Positions 1-9,335 of a stretch of 64,000 nucleotides of DNA are shown here, piece after piece. This stretch comes from Bacillus multifaciens (GTDB taxonomy: Bacteria > Bacillota > Bacilli > Bacillales > Bacillaceae_G). Within the stretch, counting starts at the first letter, position 1. Each line of letters opens with the position of its first letter. A program made the position numbers and the translations under genes. Where the stretch lies: contig NZ_JAVBXD010000001.1 in the NCBI RefSeq assembly GCF_030756675.1, forward strand, positions 239,803-303,802, given 5' to 3'. The notes below the pieces were generated by a model. The model made no database searches. It was not told the DNA's origin and worked only from the letters and a program-made list of their open reading frames with translations.

Positions 1-655
1 CTTCTTGTTCTAACAGCGAACGTAGTACACTAGCTTCATCTGTTTCCTGCATTTTTTGCATTGCAACCCGGACAATACCAGTTGCAGAAGAAACGGTTTC
101 TAAGCATCCTGATTTTCCGCAGTTACAAGCAAAACCATTTTCCGTTACAACTGTAATATGACCAATTTCACCGCCTGCTCCGCTTACACCATGGACGACC
201 TCACCGTTTATGATAACACCGCCACCAACACCCGTTCCAAGCGTCATACAAACGATATCTTTTGAACCTTCTCCAGCACCTTTCCACATCTCTCCAAGTG
301 CTGCAATATTCGCATCATTATCAACAACAACTGGCAAACCAGTTTCTACTTCTAATAAATCTTTAAGCGGATAGTTTTTCCATCCTAAGTTTACTGCTTC
401 ATAAATTAGTCCAGAAGCGACATGAACAGGACCCGGAGCCCCCATCCCAATTCCAGCTAGCTTGCTTTTTGGCTCACCTAGTTCTTGTAACTTTTTATCA
501 ATTGCTTTCGCAATATCAAGTGTAATATATTTTCCTTGTTCACTTGTATTCGTTGGGATTTCCCATTTATGTATAAACTCACCATAGATATTAATGAATG
601 CTAATTTAATTGTTGTTCCACCAAGATCAACACCAACCAACCATTTCTCTTCCAT
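1..655 (-). CDS. glcK: glucokinase, ROK family (C-terminal part cut by window edge)
   Basis: Phosphorylates glucose with ATP in the cytoplasm, feeding glycolysis. About 218 N-terminal codons are present; roughly 100 C-terminal residues lie beyond position 1. The ATP-binding DLGGTTIK motif is near residue 10, the ROK segment GEIGHITV follows the central region, and the ROK zinc ligands appear as [10 protein letters not shown]. The start at 655 is supported by AAGGAGAAC just upstream. It lies downstream of yqgQ on the same strand, the same pairing as in B. subtilis, so co-transcription and control by the candidate cre site at 1056 are likely. A ROK repressor is excluded because there is no N-terminal helix-turn-helix. 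Confidence 0.93.
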   Translation of the reverse strand, partial: MEEKWLVGVDLGGTTIKLAFINIYGEFIHKWEIPTNTSEQGKYITLDIAKAIDKKLQELGEPKSKLAGIGMGAPGPVHVASGLIYEAVNLGWKNYPLKDLLEVETGLPVVVDNDANIAALGEMWKGAGEGSKDIVCMTLGTGVGGGVIINGEVVHGVSGAGGEIGHITVVTENGFACNCGKSGCLETVSSATGIVRVAMQKMQETDEASVLRSLLEQE

Positions 656-822
656 GTTGTTCTCCTTCTTTCCTCTATTTCTCCAGCTGTTTGCTAATAG
701 AAGTTTTACTGTATAAATTCATTTCGATTTACAACATAAAAATAACTAAAATAATCTGCACTCATTTTCTCTCTCTGTTCTCGTATGACACAAGTCAGAT
801 TGCTTTTGTATGAGAGTTGTTT

Positions 823-1014
823 TTATGTCGTTTTTTGAATTTCTTGCTTTAATAAAAATAAAGCCATCTGATACTCTGTCGGTTCAATAAGCTGTGATTT
901 ATATAATTCACGAAGCTCATCGCCCATTAATTGTAAATCTGCAACACGATTTCCTGTATAAATAATCGTTCCAAATCGCTTTAATAATTGCTGAATATCA
1001 TAAATCGTTTTCAT
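823..1014 (-). CDS. yqgQ: YqgQ family small protein
   Basis: A 63-residue protein of the YqgQ (DUF910) family, function unknown; it starts MKTIYDIQQLLKRFG and has no membrane segment or signal peptide. Family members are small soluble helical proteins encoded upstream of glcK in Bacillus, as here. In B. subtilis the rhomboid protease gene gluP (yqgP) lies just upstream of yqgQ; here only 113 bp separate yqgQ from the cyclo-ligase gene, so gluP is not at this site. Family assignment is by recognition of sequence and context. Confidence 0.9.
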   Translation of the reverse strand: MKTIYDIQQLLKRFGTIIYTGNRVADLQLMGDELRELYKSQLIEPTEYQMALFLLKQEIQKTT

Positions 1015-1055
1015 TTTTTCACCCTCTAAATGTCTACTTACTATAAAAATATATT

Positions 1056-1071
1056 AAGAAAACGTTCACAT
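1056..1071. promoter_or_regulatory. candidate CcpA cre site before yqgQ-glcK
   Basis: AAGAAAACGTTCACAT matches 15 of 16 positions of the cre consensus WTGNAANCGNWNNCAW. It lies 42 bp upstream of yqgQ and just downstream of a TATAAT hexamer on the minus strand (1077-1082), a position expected for repression. Carbon-catabolite control of glucokinase is inferred; no clear -35 hexamer was found. Confidence 0.5.
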
Positions 1072-1127
1072 AATTTATTATAATCAACACAAAAAAGAAT
1101 CGTCAATTTCTAATTTGTCTATATAAG

Positions 1128-1697
1128 TTACAAAATAGAAAACGTTTCTTTTTCTGTAATAATTTTCTGTACAGTTTTATCAAATGGTTCCACTGGGATA
1201 TGAGAAACAATTTGAAAATCAAAGATTAATGATAGCGCTTTCCCTTTATAGTTCACAAGATAACGATCGTAATATCCCCCGCCATACCCTACACGCTCGC
1301 CTTTTCTTGTAAAGGCAACACCTGGTACGAGAAGCAAATCTATATCCTCTGCTAATACTTCTTCTGTCATAGACGGAGCCGGCTCTCGTAAATTCATATA
1401 AACGGTTTCTAATTGTTCAAAACTTGTAATTTGACGGAATGTCATTGTTCTCGTTTTACGATTACATTTCGGAACAACAATTGCTTTTCCCTCTTTCCAT
1501 GCCTTTTCAATAATTGCATATGTATTGACTTCACGTTCCATAGAAAGTGTAATCCCAATTGTTTTAGCCTCAATCCATTCTCGTTGTTTATATAGAGAAT
1601 CTGCAATTTTTTCTGATAAAGTCGTATACTGTTCTTCTGATAAAGCATTCATACGCTGTAATATTTCTGTTCGTAATCTTTTTTTCTCTTCTTTCAT
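1128..1697 (-). CDS. yqgN: 5-formyltetrahydrofolate cyclo-ligase
   Basis: Converts 5-formyl-THF plus ATP to 5,10-methenyl-THF, salvaging the folate pool. The 189-residue length is typical. The family signature GYGGGYYDRYL is at about residues 137-147 and is preceded by the LLVPGVAFTRKGERVG strand/loop. An N-terminal basic helix (KEEKKRLR) fits the ATP-binding end. It sits between rpmG and yqgQ on the same strand, 430 bp from glcK. The identity is secure; the gene name follows the B. subtilis orthologue. Confidence 0.93.
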   Translation of the reverse strand: MKEEKKRLRTEILQRMNALSEEQYTTLSEKIADSLYKQREWIEAKTIGITLSMEREVNTYAIIEKAWKEGKAIVVPKCNRKTRTMTFRQITSFEQLETVYMNLREPAPSMTEEVLAEDIDLLLVPGVAFTRKGERVGYGGGYYDRYLVNYKGKALSLIFDFQIVSHIPVEPFDKTVQKIITEKETFSIL

Positions 1698-1716
1698 TTG
1701 GAATTCCCCCTATATA

Positions 1717-1747
1717 CAAAAGAAACAGTAGGAAAATATCCCTACTG
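1717..1747 (-). terminator. terminator after rpmG
   Basis: On the minus strand CAGTAGG pairs with CCTACTG across an 8-nt loop and is followed by TTTCTTTT. It begins directly after the rpmG stop codon. Confidence 0.7.
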
Positions 1748-1748
1748 C

Positions 1749-1898
1749 TTACTTTGTTTCGCGGTGTAACGTAGACTTCTTGTCACGCTTGCAATATTTT
1801 TTAAGCTCAAGACGCTCAGCGTTGTTACGTTTGTTTTTCTTAGAGATATAGTTACGATCTCCGCATTCTGTACATGCTAGAGTAATATTCACACGCAT
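1749..1898 (-). CDS. rpmG: 50S ribosomal protein L33
   Basis: A 49-residue L33 starting [17 protein letters not shown] and ending STLHRETK, preceded by GGAGGGAAATAAGA. L33 binds near the E site of the large subunit. Cysteines are at 9, 12 and 36, but the fourth zinc-ribbon position (39) is Asp in KKYCKRDKK. The zinc site is therefore only three-quarters intact, between the zinc-binding (C+) and zinc-free (C-) paralogue types. Bacillus genomes usually carry several L33 genes, with the C- type favoured under zinc starvation. Confidence 0.95.
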   Translation of the reverse strand: MRVNITLACTECGDRNYISKKNKRNNAERLELKKYCKRDKKSTLHRETK

Positions 1899-1968
1899 TC
1901 TTATTTCCCTCCAGTCACTAATAACTTAAATCAGACTATACCATAATACCACTTTTAAAACAAAAATT

Positions 1969-4332
1969 CTACACCTTTTGATATTGTCTAATTTTTTCTA
2001 TAAGTGTATTCATATTTTCCTTTGCTATGACTGGATTTCTTGCATGAGAATACACGAGAAATTTTGGTTGATTTACATCTGAAACAACATAAGACCACTC
2101 TTCTTCTGCATGTGTAAATTTAATTCCTTCCAATACTTCAAACTCTAACTGTGCCCGGTCCCGCAGCAACATTCCTAACACTTTTCCTTTCTCATTCCAC
2201 GAACAAACTACTTCATCACATAATAAGTATAGTGGTGGATATTGTTCTAACATTGCCGGCAATGTTTTCCCTTGCAGAACGATTAACTCCAATAATTTAC
2301 CAATTCGAAATAAAATATCTTGCTGCCATCTCATTTGAAATAATTTCTTATTTTCATTATGCATATAAAAAAGAAGATAACATTCTCCTAATTTTAATGA
2401 TAATGGGTAGAAATCCTCATCTTTTTCAAAAAGTAAATTCGGAATATCCATTTCTTCGCAATTTGTATTTTTATAAATATTTCCGTAAGTATCATATAAT
2501 TCAAATGTATTTTCTTGTTCTTGAAATATAATCGCCATATCTGCTCGGCTCGATTTCATTAATGACTTTATATGTTCTTTTTGCTCTGCGGCATATACCC
2601 ACGTTACTGTGCAGCCGATTTCCTGTAAAAAAGAGAATAGCAAAGGCCGCAACAATTCATCCGGATTATTTATAAGCAGATGAAAACGTTGTCTTTTTAT
2701 AACAGGTATATCTATGAATTGCAAAGCAGATTCAATATACGTTTCTGAACAAACATCTATGACCTCGTTATTCCCAATTTTTTTACTACCGACATAACGA
2801 AATGACTCTGCCATATACAAACTTTCTATTTCTTTTTGCTGTTTATATGTTAATGCCATTCCTTCTTCATTATAAAATTGAATAATGAGTTTCTCATCTT
2901 GACCCTTATAAAAAAACACTCCACCAACGACATTTGTTTGTCCAGTTGCATATCGGAAGCAAGATTCATTAATGTCTTGACATTCCATCGTATGCACACC
3001 CACTGTATGAACAGCATGCAGAAAAATATGTTTAAACATTTGTACTTCTGCATGTATACTGCTGCCAATCAGCAACCTGGCTCCTTCTGATAATAAAGAA
3101 CCATATGCCATCGCCAATTTTACGACAATTTGTGGCGTAATATCTAAATTACTTCTGCCGCATATACGACTTTTCTGCAAAAAACACGAAATATTTTCAT
3201 GTTCTGTAATTCCAGATGAAGCAATAATCGCACTACTCTCAACCACTTTCTCTGGCCATACTTTCCCTTTCGTCTTAATCACTGCATTTTGACCAATTCG
3301 ACAATGATCAGCCACAACACTCTTTTCAAATAAAGTAACTCCATCTTCAATAATTGTACTGGTTCCAACTGTAGTTCCAATTAATTCACATCGCTTTCCT
3401 ACATACGTATGAGCGAGTAAAATACTTTTTTGAAGACGAGTATATGCAGAAATTACGCTTTGGTTACCTATAATAGAATACGGATCAATAGTAACTCCTG
3501 TTTGTACCGTTGTTCCCTCACCAATAAAAGCAGGTCCGTGTATCTTTGTTCCTTTTTCAATCGTTACATCTTCTCCAATCCACACCATCGGCAACACTTC
3601 TGTATATGGAATAGGTACATGAACTTTCTTCGTAAGCAAGTCAAATTGGGCTTGGCGATATTGTGTAAACGTTCCAATATCAAGCCAATATCCATCAGCT
3701 ACATATCCATACATTGCTTCTTTGTTTTCTAATAAAGGAAATACATGATGACTAAAATCAAAAAACGTATGAGGTGTAATATAAGAAAAAATATCGGGGT
3801 CCATAATATAAATACCGGTGTTTACTGTATTGGAAATAACTTCATTCCAACTTGGTTTTTCAATATATTTAATAATTTCGTGGTGCTGATTCGTAACAAC
3901 TAATCCATACGATAATGGATTCACTACTTCTTTAACAAGCATCGTAACGATTCCATTATGACTATTATGAAAATCAATTCCTTTCGACAGCTGAAAATCT
4001 GTTAGCGCATCTCCGCTAATTACAACAAATGGCTCATCTAAAAACTTCTCTGCTTGTTTTACACTCCCCGCTGTACCAAGAGGGGGGCTATCTTCAAAAT
4101 AATATAGTTTCACTCCCCATTTACTACCATCACCAAAATAATTTTGAATAACAGAACTCATATATTGAACAGTAATAGCAATTTCATTAATACCATGCTG
4201 TTTCAATAGTTCAATACTGTATTCCATCACTGGCTTTTGTAGTAGGGGTAACATGGGTTTTGGAAGGTTGCATGTTAACGGACGTAAACGCGCTCCTTTC
4301 CCTCCAGCTAAAATAACCCCCTTCATTGGCAT
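1969..4332 (-). CDS. sugar-1-phosphate nucleotidyltransferase fused to degenerate phosphohexomutase domain
   Basis: 787 residues in three parts. Residues 1-235 are a complete nucleotidyltransferase: LAGGKGARLRPLT, KPMLPLLQKPVMEY, and metal-binding SGDALTD. Residues about 250-370 are a left-handed beta-helix with hexapeptide repeats. From about 380 on the fold resembles phosphomannomutase, but the catalytic serine loop TASHNP is replaced (VGGVFFYKGQDEK), the metal loop DGDADR is absent (AIIFQEQENTF), and neither the sugar loop nor the RxSGTEP phosphate loop is seen. The first domain probably makes an NDP-sugar, annotated in homologues as GDP-mannose; the last domain is probably structural or regulatory. 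The ATG directly abuts the TGA of the upstream glycosyltransferase (TGAATG), implying translational coupling and a shared polysaccharide role. Confidence 0.85.
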   Translation of the reverse strand: MPMKGVILAGGKGARLRPLTCNLPKPMLPLLQKPVMEYSIELLKQHGINEIAITVQYMSSVIQNYFGDGSKWGVKLYYFEDSPPLGTAGSVKQAEKFLDEPFVVISGDALTDFQLSKGIDFHNSHNGIVTMLVKEVVNPLSYGLVVTNQHHEIIKYIEKPSWNEVISNTVNTGIYIMDPDIFSYITPHTFFDFSHHVFPLLENKEAMYGYVADGYWLDIGTFTQYRQAQFDLLTKKVHVPIPYTEVLPMVWIGEDVTIEKGTKIHGPAFIGEGTTVQTGVTIDPYSIIGNQSVISAYTRLQKSILLAHTYVGKRCELIGTTVGTSTIIEDGVTLFEKSVVADHCRIGQNAVIKTKGKVWPEKVVESSAIIASSGITEHENISCFLQKSRICGRSNLDITPQIVVKLAMAYGSLLSEGARLLIGSSIHAEVQMFKHIFLHAVHTVGVHTMECQDINESCFRYATGQTNVVGGVFFYKGQDEKLIIQFYNEEGMALTYKQQKEIESLYMAESFRYVGSKKIGNNEVIDVCSETYIESALQFIDIPVIKRQRFHLLINNPDELLRPLLFSFLQEIGCTVTWVYAAEQKEHIKSLMKSSRADMAIIFQEQENTFELYDTYGNIYKNTNCEEMDIPNLLFEKDEDFYPLSLKLGECYLLFYMHNENKKLFQMRWQQDILFRIGKLLELIVLQGKTLPAMLEQYPPLYLLCDEVVCSWNEKGKVLGMLLRDRAQLEFEVLEGIKFTHAEEEWSYVVSDVNQPKFLVYSHARNPVIAKENMNTLIEKIRQYQKV

Positions 4333-5523
4333 TCAACCTCCACATTTATGATGTTGAACTGCTTTTTCGTACGTTTGTGCGGTTGTTCTTGCAATTTCAC
4401 CCCAATTGTAGTGAACAAGAACATCTTCATATCCTTTATTTGCAACGCGCTGAGCAATTTCTGGCTGTTCTATAACCCATATTAATTTCTCACTCAAACT
4501 TCGCGAACAACCTGGTTGCATTTGAAACCCATTCACACCATCTACAATAATCTCTTGCAGGCCGCCCACACGCGAAACTAAAACTGGCCTCTTGGCGAGC
4601 ATCCCTTCTAACGCAACAATCCCAAAAGGTTCATACAAGCTCGGAATTAATAATACATCACACCTTTGAAGAAATGATCGCTGCTCTTCTTCTGTAATAT
4701 GACCGAGAAAAAGGATGGAATGTTGCAGTCCCATCCCCTGTACAGCCCCGCGATACTGCTCTAACATGGTTCCTTGACCTGCAATAATAAATAAAATTTT
4801 GGGGTACCGCTGGGTAATCTGCGGTGCTGCTTCAATAACGGTATAGAAGCCTTTCTCATTCACAATACGGCCAATTGAGAATACAACCAATCGATCCGCT
4901 AAATTATAATGATTTATGATGTCTAGCGAAGGCGTAACCGCATGAAAAAAATATTGGTCAATTCCATTAGGATGTACAATAACGGCTTCACTATTTACTT
5001 CGAAATCTCGCACAACTTCACCTTTCATAAACTGACTACAAACAATCACAACATTAGATTCTTTTACTAGTTCTTTTTCATGCATATGTATCTTCCATTG
5101 CAATGATGTATAAATCCCGCTATTCCGCCCACGTTCCGTTGCATGAACTGTTGTGACGAGAGACAACCGTTGCTGTTTTTGCAAATCCATCGCACAAATA
5201 GCAACAAGCCAATCATGAGCGTGAATCACATCAAACGTGTAAACTTTACATAATTCTTGTGCATAAGCAAGCATAGACTTATTTAACTGAGCAATCCACT
5301 CATAAAAATGGTGCTTTTCACGATAATCAACTGCAACACGATGTACATGTACATCGTGTACCTTTTCATATATTGTACATTGCTCTTCATGTATCGTTAC
5401 TACATGCACATCATGTCCATTACGTGCAAGAGCCCGTGATAATTCATACACATGCCTTCCAAGACCACCTACCATCATCGGGGGATATTCCCATGCCAAC
5501 ATTAAAATACGCAAAGGTTCCAT
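4333..5523 (-). CDS. glycosyltransferase family 4 (YqgM-like)
   Basis: A 396-residue GT-B retaining glycosyltransferase. The N-terminal acceptor domain begins LRILMLAWEYPPMMVGGLGRH, the glycine-rich pattern of glycogen-synthase-like GT4 enzymes, and the C-terminal donor domain has EKGFYTVIEAA and the EX7E motif within EPFGIVALEGM. No membrane segment, so it acts on the cytoplasmic side. The start at 5523 was chosen because GAGGGATGT precedes it; a frame extension to 5574 runs into a repeat and has no ribosome site. It is the position-equivalent of B. subtilis yqgM. Coupled to the nucleotidyltransferase, it probably adds a sugar to an unidentified cell-surface or storage glycan. Confidence 0.88.
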   Translation of the reverse strand: MEPLRILMLAWEYPPMMVGGLGRHVYELSRALARNGHDVHVVTIHEEQCTIYEKVHDVHVHRVAVDYREKHHFYEWIAQLNKSMLAYAQELCKVYTFDVIHAHDWLVAICAMDLQKQQRLSLVTTVHATERGRNSGIYTSLQWKIHMHEKELVKESNVVIVCSQFMKGEVVRDFEVNSEAVIVHPNGIDQYFFHAVTPSLDIINHYNLADRLVVFSIGRIVNEKGFYTVIEAAPQITQRYPKILFIIAGQGTMLEQYRGAVQGMGLQHSILFLGHITEEEQRSFLQRCDVLLIPSLYEPFGIVALEGMLAKRPVLVSRVGGLQEIIVDGVNGFQMQPGCSRSLSEKLIWVIEQPEIAQRVANKGYEDVLVHYNWGEIARTTAQTYEKAVQHHKCGG

Positions 5524-5552
5524 ACATCCCTCTTTTCTCTTCGTATAGAAGA

Positions 5553-5781
5553 ATAAAGTGAAACTTCCTTTCATGAACGCTTTTTTTCATGAAAGGTTAG
5601 TTGAACCAATCGGGCTCTTACGGATGGGTTGCTTTCCTTCTTACCAACCGTTTGAGCGGGGTAAAGTGAAACTTCCTTTCATGAACGTTTTTCTCATGAA
5701 AAGTTAGTTGAACCAATCGGGCTCTTACGGATGGGTTGCTTTCCTTCTCAACTTTCCTTTTTACCAGCCGTTTGAGCGGGG
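5553..5781. repeat. tandem pair of bcr1-type structured repeats
   Basis: Two direct copies (5553-5661, 5662-5781) share AAAGTGAAACTTCC at the start, CCAATCGGGCTCTTACGGATG in the middle and CCGTTTGAGCGGGG at the end. Copy one contains a perfect 11-bp hairpin (5567-5577 with 5586-5596); copy two has a slightly altered version. An ATAAA flank precedes copy one. They fill most of the gap upstream of the glycosyltransferase gene. Confidence 0.75.
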
Positions 5782-5882
5782 CCATTCACCCAAAAGTAAG
5801 CGTTTTCTTATAATTCCATTATAATCCATCTTATCACCGCAACAAGAAAGTAACAATGATACTTTTTCGTCATATTTTGACT

Positions 5883-5911
5883 AAAAAAGAGGAATGCTTT
5901 TGCATCCCTCT
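5883..5911 (-). terminator. terminator of the pst-phoU operon
   Basis: Minus-strand stem AGAGGGATGC / GCATTCCTCT with one G-U pair and a 4-nt loop, followed by TTTTTT, 11 bp after the phoU stop codon. Confidence 0.85.
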
Positions 5912-5922
5912 CGTAATAAACT

Positions 5923-6579
5923 TTATTCATTTAGCAAATAATGCTTCCCTTTTACAAGATAAAAAACATTTTCTGCAATATTTGTACCGTGATCTGCTAC
6001 TCGCTCAATATAACGGGCAATAAACGATAGTTGTGTAATTTGCCCAATTGACTCCGGCTTATTTGGAATGGAAGAAATAAATTCACGAATTGCTTTTCCA
6101 TACAGTTCATCAACTTCATCATCCATCTCAGCAATCTTTTTCGCATACGTTAAGTTTTCTTCTCTATAAGCTTGAATCACATTTTGCAACATATCTATTG
6201 CAATTTTAAACATACTTTCAAGGCTTTGTAATGAAACTGAAACCTCTTTTTCTCCAAGACGAATGGTTGATTTAGCAATATTTACTGCGTGATCTGCAAT
6301 ACGTTCTAAATCTGTTGCCGTTTTAATCGAAACAAAAATTCTTCGTAAATCACTAGCAACTGGCTGTTGTTTCGTAATCAGCATTAAGGCAAAATCATTA
6401 ATTTCTTCTTCCAAATTATCCATACGGTAATCACCATCGATTACCTCAATTGCCTTCTCTACATCTCTTGTACGCAATCCTTCCATCGCAATCTCAAGAG
6501 CCTGTTTTGCTAATTCACCTAGTTCAATAACTTTTTGCTGTAATGATTGTAAGTCATATTGAAATTGTTCGCGTACCAT
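5923..6579 (-). CDS. phoU: phosphate transport/signalling regulator PhoU
   Basis: A 218-residue all-helical protein with two PhoU repeats. Each has a metal-cluster motif: DLERIADHAVNIAK in the first half and YIERVADHGTNIAE in the second. PhoU couples the Pst transporter to phosphate signalling and limits uptake. The start at 6579 (MVREQF) follows GAAGGAGGAAACAAC; the longer frame to 6609 has no ribosome site. It is the last gene of pstSCAB-phoU, 65 bp after pstB, with a terminator right behind it. B. subtilis has no phoU in its pst operon, so this layout differs from that model. Confidence 0.95.
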   Translation of the reverse strand: MVREQFQYDLQSLQQKVIELGELAKQALEIAMEGLRTRDVEKAIEVIDGDYRMDNLEEEINDFALMLITKQQPVASDLRRIFVSIKTATDLERIADHAVNIAKSTIRLGEKEVSVSLQSLESMFKIAIDMLQNVIQAYREENLTYAKKIAEMDDEVDELYGKAIREFISSIPNKPESIGQITQLSFIARYIERVADHGTNIAENVFYLVKGKHYLLNE

Positions 6580-6644
6580 GTTGTTTCCTCCTTCACTCGT
6601 TCCACACACACTTCTGTATAAGGTAAGACCTCAAATAAATACTC

Positions 6645-7460
6645 TTAACCGAAACGCCCTGTAATATAATCTTCTGTACGTTTATCTGTTGGCGTTGTAA
6701 ATAACTTATTTGTATCTGTATATTCCACAACTTCTCCGCTTAAGAAGAAAGCTGTTTTATCAGAAATACGAGCTGCTTGTTGCATATTATGCGTAACAAT
6801 CACAATACTGAAATCTTTCTTTAACTCCTGAATTAACTCTTCCACTTTCAATGTAGAAATTGGATCTAATGCTGATGTTGGTTCATCCATTAAAATGACA
6901 TCTGGTTCAATTGCTAAGCAACGCGCAATACATAAACGCTGCTGCTGTCCACCGGATAGTCCGTATGCATTATCATGTAATCTATCTTTCAATTCATCCC
7001 AAATCGCCGCACCGCGTAAACTTTTCTCAACAATTTCATCCAACGTTTTCTTATCGCGAATACCATGAATTTTCGGACCGTACACAACATTTTCATAGAT
7101 TGACTTTGGAAATGGGTTTGGCTTCTGAAATACCATTCCAACATGCGTACGCAGTTCTTCAACAGGATAAGATTTATCAAAAATATTGCGATCGCGATAC
7201 TCAATTACCCCTGTTGTCCGAACGATTGGCACGAGCTCAACCATACGATTTAATGTTTTTAAATACGTAGATTTTCCGCATCCACTCGGTCCAATAATTG
7301 CTGTCACTTCATTTTCGTGAATGCTTAAATTAATATCTTTTAATGCATGGTCTTCTCCATACCATAAGTTTAAATTTTTCGTATCAAATACAACCTTTTT
7401 TGTCAGCGGTTCTGCCTTCTCTTCATTTTTCACCTGAACTTTTACTACTGTAGATACCAT
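6645..7460 (-). CDS. pstB: phosphate ABC transporter ATP-binding protein PstB
   Basis: ATPase of the high-affinity phosphate importer, 271 residues. Walker A is GPSGCGKST, the ABC signature is LSGGQQQR, Walker B is [12 protein letters not shown], and the switch histidine is in IVTHNMQQA. An N-terminal extension of about 20 residues precedes the ATPase domain. Only one pstB is present, whereas B. subtilis has two (pstBA, pstBB). It follows pstA by 29 bp and precedes phoU. Confidence 0.96.
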   Translation of the reverse strand: MVSTVVKVQVKNEEKAEPLTKKVVFDTKNLNLWYGEDHALKDINLSIHENEVTAIIGPSGCGKSTYLKTLNRMVELVPIVRTTGVIEYRDRNIFDKSYPVEELRTHVGMVFQKPNPFPKSIYENVVYGPKIHGIRDKKTLDEIVEKSLRGAAIWDELKDRLHDNAYGLSGGQQQRLCIARCLAIEPDVILMDEPTSALDPISTLKVEELIQELKKDFSIVIVTHNMQQAARISDKTAFFLSGEVVEYTDTNKLFTTPTDKRTEDYITGRFG

Positions 7461-7489
7461 TTTGAAGATCCCCTTTCATCCAGTCCTTC

Positions 7490-8356
7490 TTACTTACGAT
7501 TTCGCAGCCATATTGCAAAAGTATTGATAAGCAATAGCAGCACGAGTAACACAATAATTCCAGCTGCTGCTACATGTTGAAATTCCTCTTGCGGCCTATT
7601 CATCCAATTAAAGATTTGAATCGGTAAAACTGTAAATCTATCCATTACATCAAGCGGTACATAGTTTGCAAAAGCAAGTGCCCCAATGACGAGTAGCGGG
7701 GCTGCTTCTCCAATCGCTCGGGATAATGCTAAAATACAACCTGTTAAAATCCCTGGCATTGCTGCTCTAATCACAACATGGTACATTGTTTGCCACTTTG
7801 TTGCTCCCACTCCATAAGAGGCTTCTAACAACTCTTTTGGTACAGAGCGAAGCGCTTCTTGCGCTGCAACAACGACCGTCGGCAAGACTAGAAGGCTCAT
7901 CGTTAATGAGGCTGCCAATATGCTTTCGCCTAACTGCAAGCCATATACAAACATTGTTAATCCTAATAATCCAAAAACAACAGATGGCACTCCTGCCAAC
8001 GTTTGGATATTGAGCTCAATTATTTTTGTAAACCATGATTGTTTTGCATAGTATTCTAAATAAAGGGCTGTTCCTACACCAAATAAAAAGGAAGTAGGAG
8101 CGACAACACTCATAAATAAAATTGTTCCTGATAAAGCGGCTGCAATGCCAGCTTCCTCTGGATTTCGCGATGCAAAACGGATTAAAAAATCAAATGAAAT
8201 ATATGTTATTCCTTGCTGAAAAATTTGGTACAGTAAAAAAATTAATATACAAAGTGAAAATAACATCGCGATGCGAAATACAGTTCTAAATACACGATCT
8301 TTCCGAAAGCGAGGAGGCATATGTTCTTCTATGTTTCGCTCATCTAGCATTCGCAT
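7490..8356 (-). CDS. pstA: phosphate ABC transporter permease PstA
   Basis: Membrane permease pairing with PstC, 288 residues with about six transmembrane helices; the first is near MLFSLCILIFLLYQIF. The cytoplasmic EAA-type loop reads ASYGVGATKWQTMYHVVI with downstream SRAIGEAAPLL. The start at 8356 is one base after the pstC stop and is preceded by AAGGGGGCGAC; a second in-frame ATG follows two codons later. A longer upstream frame overlapping pstC lacks a ribosome site. Confidence 0.94.
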   Translation of the reverse strand: MRMLDERNIEEHMPPRFRKDRVFRTVFRIAMLFSLCILIFLLYQIFQQGITYISFDFLIRFASRNPEEAGIAAALSGTILFMSVVAPTSFLFGVGTALYLEYYAKQSWFTKIIELNIQTLAGVPSVVFGLLGLTMFVYGLQLGESILAASLTMSLLVLPTVVVAAQEALRSVPKELLEASYGVGATKWQTMYHVVIRAAMPGILTGCILALSRAIGEAAPLLVIGALAFANYVPLDVMDRFTVLPIQIFNWMNRPQEEFQHVAAAGIIVLLVLLLLINTFAIWLRNRK

Positions 8357-8357
8357 A

Positions 8358-9308
8358 TTATGTCGCCCCCTTAAAACGACGCATAATACGCTGTGCAACC
8401 ATATTCATAATCAACGTAAACATAAAAAGCGTCGCTCCGACAGCGTACATGCTGTAATAGGACATTGTTCCATAAGGAGCATCTCCTAAGCTAACTTGCA
8501 CAATATATGCTGTTAGCGTCTGTATGGACTGCGATGGATTTAACGATAAACTCGGCGTTGAACCGCCTGCAATGACAACAATCATCGTTTCTCCAACTGC
8601 TCTTGAAGCAGCGAGTACAGTTGCTGCTAAAATGCCAGTAAATGCTGCTGGTAATACAATATGCTTTGTCGTTTCAAAACGAGTGGCTCCAATCGCAAAA
8701 GAACCTTCTCGCACTTTATGAGGAACAGCTCGCATCGCATCTTCACTAAGAGATGCAATTGTTGGAATCATCATAATGCCAATTACAATTCCCGGACTAA
8801 GCGCGTTAAAAAACTGTAAATTTGGAACGATGTGCTGCAAAATAGGTGTCACAACTGTTAAAGCAAAAAAACCGTATACAATTGTCGGTATCCCTGCCAA
8901 TAGCTCTAATGCTGGTTTTAACACCTTTCTTGCCGCACTAGAAGCATATTCACTTAAAAACACTGCACAGCCTAATCCAATCGGAACAGCAACAATCATG
9001 GCAATAACAGTAACAAGCACCGTTCCATATATAAGCGGTAAAATACCAAACTTAGGATTTTCAAAAAAAGGAAGCCATTCTTTTCCTGTAAAAAAGGAAA
9101 CGATTGATACTCTTTCAAAAAACATAAATGTTTCATTTGCCAAAGTTACAATAATCCCCATCGTTGTAACAATAGAGATACTGGCAATTATTCGTAACAC
9201 AAAAGGAACCATTTGATTGATTCGCTGTGCTTTCTTTCGCTTGCCTGTATTTCTTTCAATCAAATGTTGAACAGAAATCGTAACATGACTCTTTTTATTA
9301 CGAGCCAA
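8358..9308 (-). CDS. pstC: phosphate ABC transporter permease PstC
   Basis: A 316-residue inner permease with a basic N-terminal tail of about 30 residues and six predicted helices. The EAA loop is GSFAIGATRFETTKHIVLPA, followed by ASRAVGETMIVVIAGG. It lies 27 bp after pstS and is virtually contiguous with pstA. Together PstC and PstA form the channel energised by PstB and fed by PstS. Confidence 0.95.
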   Translation of the reverse strand: MARNKKSHVTISVQHLIERNTGKRKKAQRINQMVPFVLRIIASISIVTTMGIIVTLANETFMFFERVSIVSFFTGKEWLPFFENPKFGILPLIYGTVLVTVIAMIVAVPIGLGCAVFLSEYASSAARKVLKPALELLAGIPTIVYGFFALTVVTPILQHIVPNLQFFNALSPGIVIGIMMIPTIASLSEDAMRAVPHKVREGSFAIGATRFETTKHIVLPAAFTGILAATVLAASRAVGETMIVVIAGGSTPSLSLNPSQSIQTLTAYIVQVSLGDAPYGTMSYYSMYAVGATLFMFTLIMNMVAQRIMRRFKGAT

Positions 9309-9335
9309 AGATGAAAACCCCTTTCCATCTTGACA

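Noticed and set aside
1138-1150. Second cre-like sequence GAAAACGTTTC near the end of the cyclo-ligase gene
   Set aside because: Inside coding sequence and a poorer match than the site at 1056.
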